This document shows positions 12,827 to 20,414 of a DNA stretch of 30,424 nucleotides, piece by piece. Source of the stretch: a virus. The stretch lies in IMG/VR virus record IMGVR_UViG_3300029787_000222, positions 1 to 30,424 of that record. One strand, written 5' to 3'. Position 1 is the first letter of the stretch; each line of letters starts with the position of its first letter. Below the pieces are notes generated by a model, which saw only the letters and a list, made by a program, of their open reading frames with translations, made no database searches and had not been told where the DNA came from. The position numbers and the translations under genes were made by a program.

Positions 12827-14280
12827 AAAATAAAATATTATGTGGAGATAGCTTAGAAGTCTTAAAAGACTTTGAAAACAACTATTTTGATAGTGTAGTA
12901 ACCGATCCACCCTATGGAATTTCATTCATGTCAAAGTCGTGGGATTATGATGTTCCCCAAGTAGAATTATGGAAAGAAGTATATCGTGTCCTAAAACCAG
13001 GTGGGCATATCTTATCTTTTGCAGGTTCAAGAACATATCACAGAATGGCAGTAAACATAGAAGATGCTGGATTTGAAATAAGAGATATGTTAGGGTGGTT
13101 ATATGGTAGTGGCTTTCCTAAATCACATAATGTTGGAAAAGCAGTTGATAAATTGCAAGGAAGAAATTCACAAAAAGAAATAGAATTTGTTGAATGGCTT
13201 AAAACACATAATACATTTTCTATTTCTGAAATAGACAAAAGATTAGGAACAAAATCACAAGCATTTCATTATTTTGCTAAATCTAGTAGTAATAGACAAA
13301 TTCCAACAAACAAACATTATGAAATTATTAAAGAATTATTATTGTTAGATGATACATACGATTCTTTTATAGAAAACAAAAATAAAAGATTAGAAGAAAT
13401 AAGAGAAATACAGGGATACGATAATGGAATAAAAAATTGGAATAAATCATATAAAAAGCCAATTTTAGATAAACCTAAAACAGAAGAAGCAAAACAATGG
13501 GAAGGTTGGGGAACTGCATTAAAACCAGCACACGAACCTATTGTAATGGCAAGAAAACCATTTAAGACATCAGTAGCAGAAAATGTCTTAACACATGGCA
13601 CAGGTGGAATAAACATAGATGAGTGTAGAGTTGGAACTGATGAAAAAATTAAATTTGAAAGAAAAAAAGAATCAACAACAGCAAGTGGATGGAAAGATGT
13701 AAATAGAAATCCTTATGAACAACATAACAAAGGAAGATTCCCTGCAAACATAATCCACGATGGAAGTGAAGAAGTATTAGAGATATTTCCTGAAACAAAA
13801 CAAGCAAAAAGTAGAACTATTAGGAATTTTAAAGGTTGGAAAAATGAAGGTAATTTAAAAAAACATGAAGTATATAAAGATGATTCTAATTCTGCATCAA
13901 GATTCTTTTATTGTGCCAAAGCAAGTAAAGCAGAACGAAATATGGGGTTAGATGATTATGAGGAAAAACCTATGGGAATGTCCAATAGAGCAAAACATAG
14001 ATCAACATTAGATCATAGCCATGATATAGATTTAAATAGAGTAATAAATAGAAAAAACTACCACCCAACAGTAAAACCAATCAAACTAATGGAATATTTA
14101 GTAAGATTAGTAACACCTAAAAAAGGCATAGTATTAGAACCTTTTGCAGGATCAGGAACAACATTAATCGCTTGTAAGCAACAAGGATTCAATTATATAG
14201 GCATAGAAAGAGAACAAGAATACTGCGATATAGCAGAAGCAAGACTAAAAGGAGTTAAAATACAAGGAACATTATTTTGA
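12823..14280 (+). CDS. Site-specific DNA methyltransferase with inserted recognition domain
   Basis: Read from 12823 this gives 485 residues starting MKNKILCGDSLEVL, the normal opening of this family. Motif IV is DPPYG (28-32), and the SAM motif FAGSGTT (441-447) is near the C-terminus (beta-class order). Between them are family-typical WLYGSGFPKSHNVGKA (92-107) and WGTALKPAHEP, and an inserted stretch (about 110-190) with an HTH-like pattern (ISEIDKRLGTKSQAFHYF). Such inserts serve as target recognition domains. DPPY favours N6-adenine methylation. The longer open frame from 12679 would add 48 residues that do not look like the family. Its stop overlaps the next gene. Confidence 0.85.
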   Translation: MKNKILCGDSLEVLKDFENNYFDSVVTDPPYGISFMSKSWDYDVPQVELWKEVYRVLKPGGHILSFAGSRTYHRMAVNIEDAGFEIRDMLGWLYGSGFPKSHNVGKAVDKLQGRNSQKEIEFVEWLKTHNTFSISEIDKRLGTKSQAFHYFAKSSSNRQIPTNKHYEIIKELLLLDDTYDSFIENKNKRLEEIREIQGYDNGIKNWNKSYKKPILDKPKTEEAKQWEGWGTALKPAHEPIVMARKPFKTSVAENVLTHGTGGINIDECRVGTDEKIKFERKKESTTASGWKDVNRNPYEQHNKGRFPANIIHDGSEEVLEIFPETKQAKSRTIRNFKGWKNEGNLKKHEVYKDDSNSASRFFYCAKASKAERNMGLDDYEEKPMGMSNRAKHRSTLDHSHDIDLNRVINRKNYHPTVKPIKLMEYLVRLVTPKKGIVLEPFAGSGTTLIACKQQGFNYIGIEREQEYCDIAEARLKGVKIQGTLF

Positions 14281-14579
14281 AAAACTCAATAGACAATCAA
14301 GCAAAAGGTTACCAAGACTTAATCGACGAGGTAGAAAAAGAACAAGCAAAGATATTAAAAGAACTAAAATATGTTCTTACTGGTATACAAGGGGGAAGGT
14401 CATTATCAGATCAAGAGTATCAATGCTTCATTGAACGAGCATTAGAAAAAAAGAAATTTGACGATATAGCTTATAATATGAGAATATCAGAAAGTTCAGC
14501 AAAGACCTATTATAATCGAGCCATAAAAAAGCTATCGAAAGAAGCCACTTTGGTAAAATATAAGCTTCGTAGAAAATGA
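14277..14579 (+). CDS. Sigma-70 region 4-like HTH regulator
   Basis: A 100-residue protein read from a TTG that overlaps the methyltransferase stop (TTGA). AAGGA lies upstream at a workable distance. The C-terminal half holds LSDQEYQCFIERAL, then FDDIAYNMRISESSAKTYYNRAIKKL (in residues about 61-86), a helix-turn-helix of the sigma region 4 type shared with phage late regulators (ArpU/RinA-like). The N-terminal 35 residues are a charged helix. It lies near the end of the early operon, shortly before the late genes, which fits an activator of late transcription. A control protein for the flanking methyltransferase and nuclease-like gene is the alternative. Confidence 0.65.
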   Translation: MKNSIDNQAKGYQDLIDEVEKEQAKILKELKYVLTGIQGGRSLSDQEYQCFIERALEKKKFDDIAYNMRISESSAKTYYNRAIKKLSKEATLVKYKLRRK

Positions 14580-15232
14580 ATAAGTTAGACACAGCATATC
14601 ATCAACTAAAAGAACTATCTCATAGTACAGACTACCACCATTACTTACATAACAAGTATTACACCTACCAACAGCAACTAAAGACCATTAATAATAAACT
14701 GGATAAAGAAATGGCACATATCCAGGACAATAGAACACCTGAACAACACTTTATGGATATCTGTAGAGGTTGGTTAGTAGAAGATGTATTTACTTATCTA
14801 TTCTCATTGCCACCATATAAAGAACTAACTGCGACCTTTGATAACCATGATCAAGATAGAGTCATAAGAGTCATGAGAAGGGAAATAACTGCAGCACCTG
14901 ACTTCAAAGTAACCTATAGGAACAAAACCATAAAGATAGAGGTACAATCCTTATTTGCTAATATACCCTTTTTCCACATCAAAGAACATAAAGCCAAAAA
15001 GCTAACCCACAGAAACAGTTTCCTGATCCAATTCAATATCCCACATAGGCAGATAGTAGTCTTTGAGCCACATCAAATAGAATTAGGCACATATAGACTA
15101 ATAGAGGACTTTAGTACCGATACCATAAAGAAATATGGATATAGATACACTATTGATGAATTGCCTAAAGAAATGATAATATCAAACTTCGTCGATAAAT
15201 TGCCTAAAAAAATAATTTCCTTATTTTCTTGA
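14576..15232 (+). CDS. PD-(D/E)XK-like protein, candidate restriction endonuclease
   Basis: A 218-residue protein starting at ATGA overlap with the HTH regulator. After a helical N-terminus (1-80) comes APDFKVTY (107-114), then IKIEVQSLF (119-127), giving P108-D109, E122 and Q124, followed by FFHIKEHKAKKL (132-143). A PD-x12-E-x-Q core with a following basic helix is reminiscent of the PD-(D/E)XK fold. The E-x-Q variant is known from BglII and BstYI. Together with the methyltransferase two genes upstream it could be part of a restriction-modification cassette. Motif evidence is partial, so a non-nuclease role remains possible. Confidence 0.4.
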   Translation: MNKLDTAYHQLKELSHSTDYHHYLHNKYYTYQQQLKTINNKLDKEMAHIQDNRTPEQHFMDICRGWLVEDVFTYLFSLPPYKELTATFDNHDQDRVIRVMRREITAAPDFKVTYRNKTIKIEVQSLFANIPFFHIKEHKAKKLTHRNSFLIQFNIPHRQIVVFEPHQIELGTYRLIEDFSTDTIKKYGYRYTIDELPKEMIISNFVDKLPKKIISLFS

Positions 15233-15257
15233 CACTAATTGTAGAATACCATATTTT
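15229..15257 (+). promoter_or_regulatory. Third sigma-70-type promoter
   Basis: TTGACA (15229-15234), 17-base spacer, TATTTT (15252-15257). The -35 box overlaps the stop codon of the preceding gene. The leader reads GTAGTTAATTAAAATAAAGGAGA, a variant of the leader behind the two divergent promoters near 8000. It would drive the small gene at 15288. Confidence 0.75.
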
Positions 15258-15287
15258 AAGTAGTTAATTAAAATAAAGGAGATTAAA

Positions 15288-15443
15288 ATGGTTAAAAACG
15301 ATAAATTAAATAAATCGGAATTGGAATATATACACCAAGAATTGAGTAGGGAGTATTGGAAATATCTTTCTGATAAAGATAAAGAGCCAATATTCTTGAA
15401 AAATTTGCTGAGCAAAGTGAATAAACAAATAAACGAATTGTAA
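15288..15443 (+). CDS. 51-residue charged protein, unknown
   Basis: A small gene with a perfect AAAGGAGA site, its own promoter (15229-15257) and a strong terminator directly after it, so it forms an independent single-gene unit. The product is charged and helical, with an aromatic middle (REYWKYLSDKDKEP), and no known motif. Having a private promoter suggests that it is needed at a high level or at a separate time. A regulator or host-directed protein is possible but not supported by motif. Confidence 0.7.
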   Translation: MVKNDKLNKSELEYIHQELSREYWKYLSDKDKEPIFLKNLLSKVNKQINEL

Positions 15444-15470
15444 TACCTCTTAATATCAGTTAAGTGCAGA

Positions 15471-15496
15471 AAGCCCCTCAATCGAGGGGTTTTTTG
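15471..15496 (+). terminator. Intrinsic terminator ending the early module
   Basis: Stem CCCCTC/GAGGGG (15474-15479 with 15484-15489), AATC loop, followed by TTTTTT (15490-15495). Flanking A and T residues extend the stem. It closes the early transcript and the 15288 gene. Confidence 0.9.
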
Positions 15497-15550
15497 TAGT
15501 CCTAAATAAATTATCTTTCTCAACAATATCAACACTTACAAGCATGTAGA

Positions 15551-15575
15551 ACTCTTAAATAAGGGTTTCTTGTAG
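15551..15575 (+). terminator. Weak second terminator-like hairpin
   Basis: ACTCTT/AAGGGT (15551-15556 with 15561-15566, one G.U) with an AAAT loop, followed by TTCTTGTAG. It resembles a decayed copy of the two strong terminators, which are followed by TTCTTTGTAG and TTTTTTGTAG. It may act as a backup. Confidence 0.4.
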
Positions 15576-15582
15576 TCTTTTT

Positions 15583-15630
15583 CCCTATAGGGTAGAAGGG
15601 TAACACCTTCCCTTTCGTTTTAATAACGAA
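15583..15630. promoter_or_regulatory. Cluster of inverted repeats before the terminase gene
   Basis: Three dyads follow one another in a gene-free stretch: the perfect palindrome CCCTATAGGG (15583-15592), GAAGG/CCTTC (15595-15599 with 15606-15610) and TTCGTT/AACGAA (15614-15619 with 15625-15630). Phage cos or pac sites usually lie next to or in the small terminase gene, so these are candidates for packaging recognition. They could also be operators of a late promoter. No clear -35/-10 pair is seen here. Confidence 0.45.
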
Positions 15631-15652
15631 CACATAACCTTCAAATAGTGGG

Positions 15653-16021
15653 GTGATTAGTTTGGCTGCAGCTAAAACAACAAAGGTTGTAAAACAACCA
15701 AAAAACAACGAAAAACTTGTTGGTGGAATAACTGGCAAGGGTTGGAAAAAAGGACAATCAGGTAATCCTAATGGAAGACCTAAATCTGGTTTTGCCTTAA
15801 ATGAATATATCACCGATCTTGCTAATGTAGAATTAGAAGATAAAAAGACTATGTTAGAAGCTGTTGTAGGTAAAGTATATGAAGAAGCATTAGATGGTAA
15901 TATGAGTGCTATTAACTTCCTGGCAGATAGAATCTTGGGTAAACCAAGTCAAAGTATAGGGATCAAAGATGTTTCAGATGAACCAATTAAGGTATTTGAT
16001 ATAGATGGACTGGACGATTGA
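15653..16021 (+). CDS. terS: Terminase small subunit (DUF5681-type N-terminus)
   Basis: A 122-residue protein containing GKGWKKGQSGNPNGRPK (in the region of residues 28-44), the signature of DUF5681-type proteins found before the large terminase gene, followed by a helical part. The start is uncertain: GTG at 15653 or TTG at 15662. The GGGGTG just before the latter could serve as its ribosome site. It binds the packaging site on DNA and activates the large subunit. It overlaps the large terminase gene by 17 bases. The cluster of dyads just upstream may be its target. Confidence 0.75.
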   Translation: MISLAAAKTTKVVKQPKNNEKLVGGITGKGWKKGQSGNPNGRPKSGFALNEYITDLANVELEDKKTMLEAVVGKVYEEALDGNMSAINFLADRILGKPSQSIGIKDVSDEPIKVFDIDGLDD

Positions 16022-17198
16022 TGCCACAAGGAAATCAATCCTTAAAGACGATACACGATACAAGATCTTATCCTGTGGTAGAAGGTGGGGGAAGTCTTAC
16101 TTCTCTATTTTATTTTTATTATCTAAGCCTTTTAAAGCTAACGAAAGAAGGTGGATTGTTTTTCCAACATATAGACAAGCTAAGATGGTATCTTGGTCAA
16201 TACTCAAGGACATCTTTTCACATAAAGAAGTCAGTATCAATGAAACTGAATTATCTATTACACTTGACAATGGTGCAAAAGTTGAACTCAAAGGGGCAGA
16301 CAAGCCAGACTCACTTAGAGGAGTATCTACAACAATGGTAGTGCTTGATGAGTACAGTTATATGAAAGAGAATGTGTGGGGAGAGATTATACAGCCGACT
16401 TTAGCAGAAACTAAAGGATCGGCTTTATTTGTAGGAACTCCAACTGGAGTACAGAACCACTTTTATGATCTATTTGTTAAAGGACAATCACAGAATAGTG
16501 ATTATAAGTCCTGGCAGTTTACCACATTAGATGGTGGCTTTATTTCTGAATCAGAAGTAGAGAATGCAAAAAAGAATTTAGATAAGAGAACTTTTGAACA
16601 AGAATATCTTGCAAGTTTTCTTACTGCTGCAAATAGAGCAGCATACAATTTTAGTAGAGATATACATTGTAGAGTAATGGAGAAGTCCCCAAGAATGTTT
16701 TGGGGAATTGACTTTGGGGTAGCATCTTATATGACTGCTTTATTAATGTGTGAGAATACTGCAGGAGAATTATATGTATTTGATGAGATTGGATTACAGA
16801 ACTCTAATACCTTTGAATTGGCTAAGCTAATGCAGTTAAAAGGTAGAGGATTACCAGTATATCCTGATCCAGCAGGGAAGGCAAGAACTTCTAATAGTAC
16901 CAAGTCTGACCATAAGATATTACAAGAAGCTGGGTTTACAGTTATAGCTAAGAAAGCTAATCCAACCCAGAAGGATCGTTTGAATGCTTTGAATAAGATG
17001 TTAGAAGATGCTACTGGAAAGCATAGACTATTTATTAATCCTAAGTGTAAGAACACTATTAGAGATTTAGAACTATGTACTATGGAGAATGGGCAAATAC
17101 TAAAGACTGAAACATTATCACACTTCTTAGATGCTTTATGTTATCCAGTTGATTACCGATATGGATTTAAAGGACAAGCTAAGGCAATAGAATGGTAA
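16005..17198 (+). CDS. terL: Terminase large subunit
   Basis: A 397-residue packaging motor and nuclease. Walker A GRRWGKS is at 25-31, Walker B MVVLDE at 111-116 with catalytic E116, and the coupling motif GTPTG at 144-148. The RNase H-type nuclease domain shows D236 (GIDFG), D288 (YPDPAG) and D376 (SHFLDALCY). It pumps DNA into the prohead using ATP and cuts the concatemer. Length is at the short end of the family but all key motifs are present. It overlaps the small subunit gene and, through TAATG, the next gene. Confidence 0.95.
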   Translation: MDWTIDATRKSILKDDTRYKILSCGRRWGKSYFSILFLLSKPFKANERRWIVFPTYRQAKMVSWSILKDIFSHKEVSINETELSITLDNGAKVELKGADKPDSLRGVSTTMVVLDEYSYMKENVWGEIIQPTLAETKGSALFVGTPTGVQNHFYDLFVKGQSQNSDYKSWQFTTLDGGFISESEVENAKKNLDKRTFEQEYLASFLTAANRAAYNFSRDIHCRVMEKSPRMFWGIDFGVASYMTALLMCENTAGELYVFDEIGLQNSNTFELAKLMQLKGRGLPVYPDPAGKARTSNSTKSDHKILQEAGFTVIAKKANPTQKDRLNALNKMLEDATGKHRLFINPKCKNTIRDLELCTMENGQILKTETLSHFLDALCYPVDYRYGFKGQAKAIEW

Positions 17199-17371
17199 TG
17201 TTTTTATTAGGAATGAGTGTTGGAATTATTGTTAGCATGATAAGTGCTATGGTATGGGGATACCGATTAAGTATAAAAGAGGAAGAACTAAGTAGAGAAA
17301 TGATCAAGGATTTCCAGGATAGATTCTTGGAAACCGAAGAACAAAAAATTTATAAAAGGTATGAATCATGA
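17198..17371 (+). CDS. 57-residue single-pass membrane protein
   Basis: A small gene squeezed between large terminase and portal, overlapping both (TAATG before, ATGA after). Residues 2-21 (FLLGMSVGIIVSMISAMVWG) form a membrane segment and the rest is a charged helix (EEEELSREMIKDFQDRFLE-like). Its conserved overlap geometry argues that it is translated. Proteins of this kind in head operons have no agreed role. Confidence 0.6.
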   Translation: MFLLGMSVGIIVSMISAMVWGYRLSIKEEELSREMIKDFQDRFLETEEQKIYKRYES

Positions 17372-18699
17372 TAATTTATAATTTGACAGAAAAGATGTTG
17401 TATGACTTGTTAATGGATACAATAGAAGAAGGATTAGAAAAAGAACATAGTGAACGAGAAAGATTGTTAGACTATTTTGAAGGAATCAATCTTGAGCATG
17501 ACATTAAAGGATACTTTGATAGTGAATCTTTATCGCAAATCCCACCTATGTACATTAATCTTGTAAGAAATATTATTAGTCGTAGAGCATTGGTATATCA
17601 ACAAGCACCAGTAAGATTTAATGAGAAATACACAGACATCTTAGGCGATTTTGATTCTGTGATGAAACAATTTGAACAGCTTACTTATCTATTAGGTACA
17701 GAAGCTTTATATACTCATTGGGATGACAATGCAAAGAAACTAAAGTATAGACCAATCCACTTCTTTACCCCATTCTTTAAACCAAACGAAGATGAACCTT
17801 TTGCTATTATGTATCAAGCAGAATCACATCTACAAGGCAGAACAGAAGATGCTCAATATATGTTTTGGTCAAAAGAAACAGAAGATATGGAAGGCAAACA
17901 CTTTATGATTAGCAGTAGAGGTAAGATTACTTCTATTGTAGAAGGGGATAGAAACCCTTATGGAGATGTCTTGCCATTTAACATAGCACATAGACATCCA
18001 TTTACAAGAGATTTCTTTAGAGAAGGGGCATCAGACTTAGTAGATGGTATGAGAAGTATTAACATTATGCTTACCGAACTTGCTTTACATGGAAGATTTC
18101 AATTAGGACAACCAGTATTTACAGGATTAGATACTGAACAACGAATCCAAATGGGACAAGATAAAGCATTAGTATTGCCAGAAGGTGCGAACTTTAATTA
18201 TGCAACACCGAATGCAAATGTTCAAGCAATGATTGAATCCACGAAGTATATGGTAGATAGTATTGCACAATCCAACAATGTACGAATCAACTGGACTGAT
18301 AAGAGCCAAGAAAGTGGATTAAGTAAGAAGATGGGACAAATGGACTTAATGGATGCTCTAAGATCAGACACAGAACAAATCTATAGACCATTTGAGAAAC
18401 AACAATTTGAGATTGCTAAAAGAATCTGTGAAGTATCAGGTGGTATTAATCTTGGGGATCAGTTCAGCATAGACTTTGCTGAAAGAGAAGTGCCTATGAG
18501 TACCGATGAAGAAATTAAATACTATTCTTGGGCATTCCAAAATGATTTAGAAACAAGACAATCTTATTTAAGAAAGAAGAATCCTGACTTCAAGGAAGAA
18601 GAAATACAACAGATTGTGGAACAGATAGATGCTGAACAACCACAAGAAGCAGACGAAACACAATCTATCATTGATAGAATAGGTGAACAAGTTGGCTAA
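17368..18699 (+). CDS. Portal protein
   Basis: A 443-residue protein directly after the terminase. It has the alpha/beta start (residues 1-100, with IPPMYINLVRNIISRRALVY), a middle domain with strands, the long helical stem region (about 280-350) and an acidic C-terminus (EEEIQQIVEQID). It forms the dodecameric ring through which DNA enters and leaves the head and to which the tail attaches. Length and place agree with SPP1/HK97-type portals. It overlaps the minor head gene by 17 bases if that gene starts at GTG. Confidence 0.85.
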   Translation: MIIYNLTEKMLYDLLMDTIEEGLEKEHSERERLLDYFEGINLEHDIKGYFDSESLSQIPPMYINLVRNIISRRALVYQQAPVRFNEKYTDILGDFDSVMKQFEQLTYLLGTEALYTHWDDNAKKLKYRPIHFFTPFFKPNEDEPFAIMYQAESHLQGRTEDAQYMFWSKETEDMEGKHFMISSRGKITSIVEGDRNPYGDVLPFNIAHRHPFTRDFFREGASDLVDGMRSINIMLTELALHGRFQLGQPVFTGLDTEQRIQMGQDKALVLPEGANFNYATPNANVQAMIESTKYMVDSIAQSNNVRINWTDKSQESGLSKKMGQMDLMDALRSDTEQIYRPFEKQQFEIAKRICEVSGGINLGDQFSIDFAEREVPMSTDEEIKYYSWAFQNDLETRQSYLRKKNPDFKEEEIQQIVEQIDAEQPQEADETQSIIDRIGEQVG

Positions 18700-19384
18700 T
18701 TTAGATTTCTACAATAAAGAAATAGAGAATATCCAACAACAGTTAATTGACAAATTGGATAACCTGGTAGTAGGGTTAGGTAGAGTAACCGATACTGAAC
18801 TAATGCAAATTGCTAAACAGATAGACTTCTTTGCAGAAATGGAAACATTAGGATTTACGAAACTAATGAATAGAGTAGGTAAAACCTTTGATGATGAGAT
18901 AGCAAGAGTATTTGCAGAACTATCTAAAAGAGAGTTAGGACAAGTATCTGCAGCAAGTATCGATGCTTTAAGAGAACTAAAGAACTTTGAAATGACCTAT
19001 TTGACCAATGGAGTAAGGCAGTATTCAGATCAACTAAAGACTGCGATGCTAAGAGGAATCATAACTGGGGAAAGTAATATTCAGATAATGAATAACATTA
19101 ATAGCACCTTTGGGGTAGGAACTTATATTAGTTCAAGTGAAACTTCTTTTTTGATTAATGATGCTTTTTCACGATTCAGTAACACTTCAAGAGCCAAAGC
19201 ATTTGAGGAGTTTCCTGAAATAAAGTTTCAATACATTGGACCAAGCGATGGCAAGACAAGAGATGTATGCCAACGAGCATTACAAGAGCCACCACTAACA
19301 AGAGAAGAAATCAATGCTTTAGGATATATAGATTTTGGTAATAGAGGTGGATACAACTGCAGACATGATTGGGTAAGAGTATGA
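18683..19384 (+). CDS. Minor head protein (Mu F / SPP1 gp7-like)
   Basis: A 233-residue protein that follows the portal gene, as minor head (MuF-type) proteins do. Its C-terminal part carries the family pattern KFQYIGPSDGKTRDVCQ followed by GGYNCRHDWVRV, with C and H residues that may bind zinc. The N-terminal two thirds are helical. The start is GTG at 18683 or TTG at 18692. In SPP1 the equivalent protein binds the portal and DNA and is injected or affects ejection. No toxin domain is appended. Confidence 0.75.
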   Translation: MNKLANLDFYNKEIENIQQQLIDKLDNLVVGLGRVTDTELMQIAKQIDFFAEMETLGFTKLMNRVGKTFDDEIARVFAELSKRELGQVSAASIDALRELKNFEMTYLTNGVRQYSDQLKTAMLRGIITGESNIQIMNNINSTFGVGTYISSSETSFLINDAFSRFSNTSRAKAFEEFPEIKFQYIGPSDGKTRDVCQRALQEPPLTREEINALGYIDFGNRGGYNCRHDWVRV

Positions 19385-19845
19385 GATTAGACCAGGTAGT
19401 TAAACCTAATTCTAAAGTGATGACCAAGTTAGCACAAGATGCTATTGATAAAATTACTTTAGATGCAAGTAAAGGCAAGTTTCAGAATGGAAGAAGTGGA
19501 TATTCTTACAAAAATGATACTTATAGAAAGTATAAAGCAAATAGTATGCAAGGAAAGAATGGTAAACTAAAAGCATTTAGAAACCAATCTACCGACACAC
19601 AAACTGCTTTTGTCAATATGAAACTAACTGGTAGAACCCTTAGAAGCATGAGAGGATCAGGAAAGACTGATACTGCAATCATTACTTACGATAGAGGGGA
19701 AATAGTATTAGGCAATCAGAAAAGAGGATATGACATCTATGACTTGTCTAACAAGAATAAAGAATTTATAGCCGAGAGATTCGGCAAAGAACTTTTGGAT
19801 AGAAACATTAAAAAGTATGTATCCAAAACAACGATAATAAAATAG
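19381..19845 (+). CDS. Head morphogenesis / neck-type protein
   Basis: A 154-residue protein from the ATG at 19381, chosen for the ATGA overlap with the preceding stop. It is basic, with a helical N-terminus, a Lys/Tyr-rich middle and a C-terminal part KLTGRTLRSMRG (in 88-99) followed by strands and a helix. This pattern resembles phage virion morphogenesis or tail-completion proteins (Mu G / HK97 gp10 type), but its place before the scaffold gene is early for a neck protein. Assignment is tentative. Confidence 0.5.
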   Translation: MRLDQVVKPNSKVMTKLAQDAIDKITLDASKGKFQNGRSGYSYKNDTYRKYKANSMQGKNGKLKAFRNQSTDTQTAFVNMKLTGRTLRSMRGSGKTDTAIITYDRGEIVLGNQKRGYDIYDLSNKNKEFIAERFGKELLDRNIKKYVSKTTIIK

Positions 19846-19854
19846 GAGGGCAGA

Positions 19855-20391
19855 ATGTCCGAAGAAAATGCAGTAGTAGAAGAACAAGCAGTAGCAGAAG
19901 CTCCTACACAGGAAACAAGTAATGAAGTCGGTAATTTAATTGCAGAAAGCAAGAAATACAGACAAAGAAGCCAAGCAGCAGAAGCTGAGTTGAACGAACT
20001 CAAAGAAAACCTCAAACTTCAAGAAACAAAACAGCTTGAAGAAAAAGAGGAGTTTAAATCTTTGTATGAAAAGATGAAGGAAGAAAACTCACAGTTAAAA
20101 CCTGTAGTAGAACAATTTCAGATCCAAGAAAAGCAAAGACGAGAACATCTGTTGTCCCAACTTTCAGATGAAGAACAAGAAATCTATACAGACCTGCCAA
20201 CAATAAAGTTGGAAAAGCACATTGAAAGATTGGGAAGTAAAAAAGTGCAAATATCTGATGCTAAAGAGGTTACTTCTTCTGGTAAGTTTGCTGGTAATAG
20301 CAAATGGAATGATTTGTCCGAAAAAGACAGATTGGAAGCCAGGAAGAATCCTAAACTTTGGAAACAGATAGTAGATGGCTATAGAAATTAA
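19855..20391 (+). CDS. Capsid scaffolding protein
   Basis: A 178-residue acidic protein directly before the major capsid gene, with an AGGAGGGC ribosome site. The N-terminus is Glu/Ala/Gln-rich and disordered, residues about 30-105 form a long charged coiled coil (ESKKYRQRSQAAEAELNELK), and the basic C-terminus (ARKNPKLWKQIVDGYRN) would bind capsid protein. Composition and place are typical of phage scaffolds that guide prohead assembly and then leave. No protease domain is seen in it or nearby. Confidence 0.8.
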   Translation: MSEENAVVEEQAVAEAPTQETSNEVGNLIAESKKYRQRSQAAEAELNELKENLKLQETKQLEEKEEFKSLYEKMKEENSQLKPVVEQFQIQEKQRREHLLSQLSDEEQEIYTDLPTIKLEKHIERLGSKKVQISDAKEVTSSGKFAGNSKWNDLSEKDRLEARKNPKLWKQIVDGYRN

Positions 20392-20414
20392 AACCTTAAA
20401 AGGAGAGTAATAAA

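Noticed and set aside
7601-15652. Lysogeny module
   Set aside because: No integrase, excisionase, CI/Cro-type repressor or attachment-site repeat was seen; the minus-strand gene has no helix-turn-helix.
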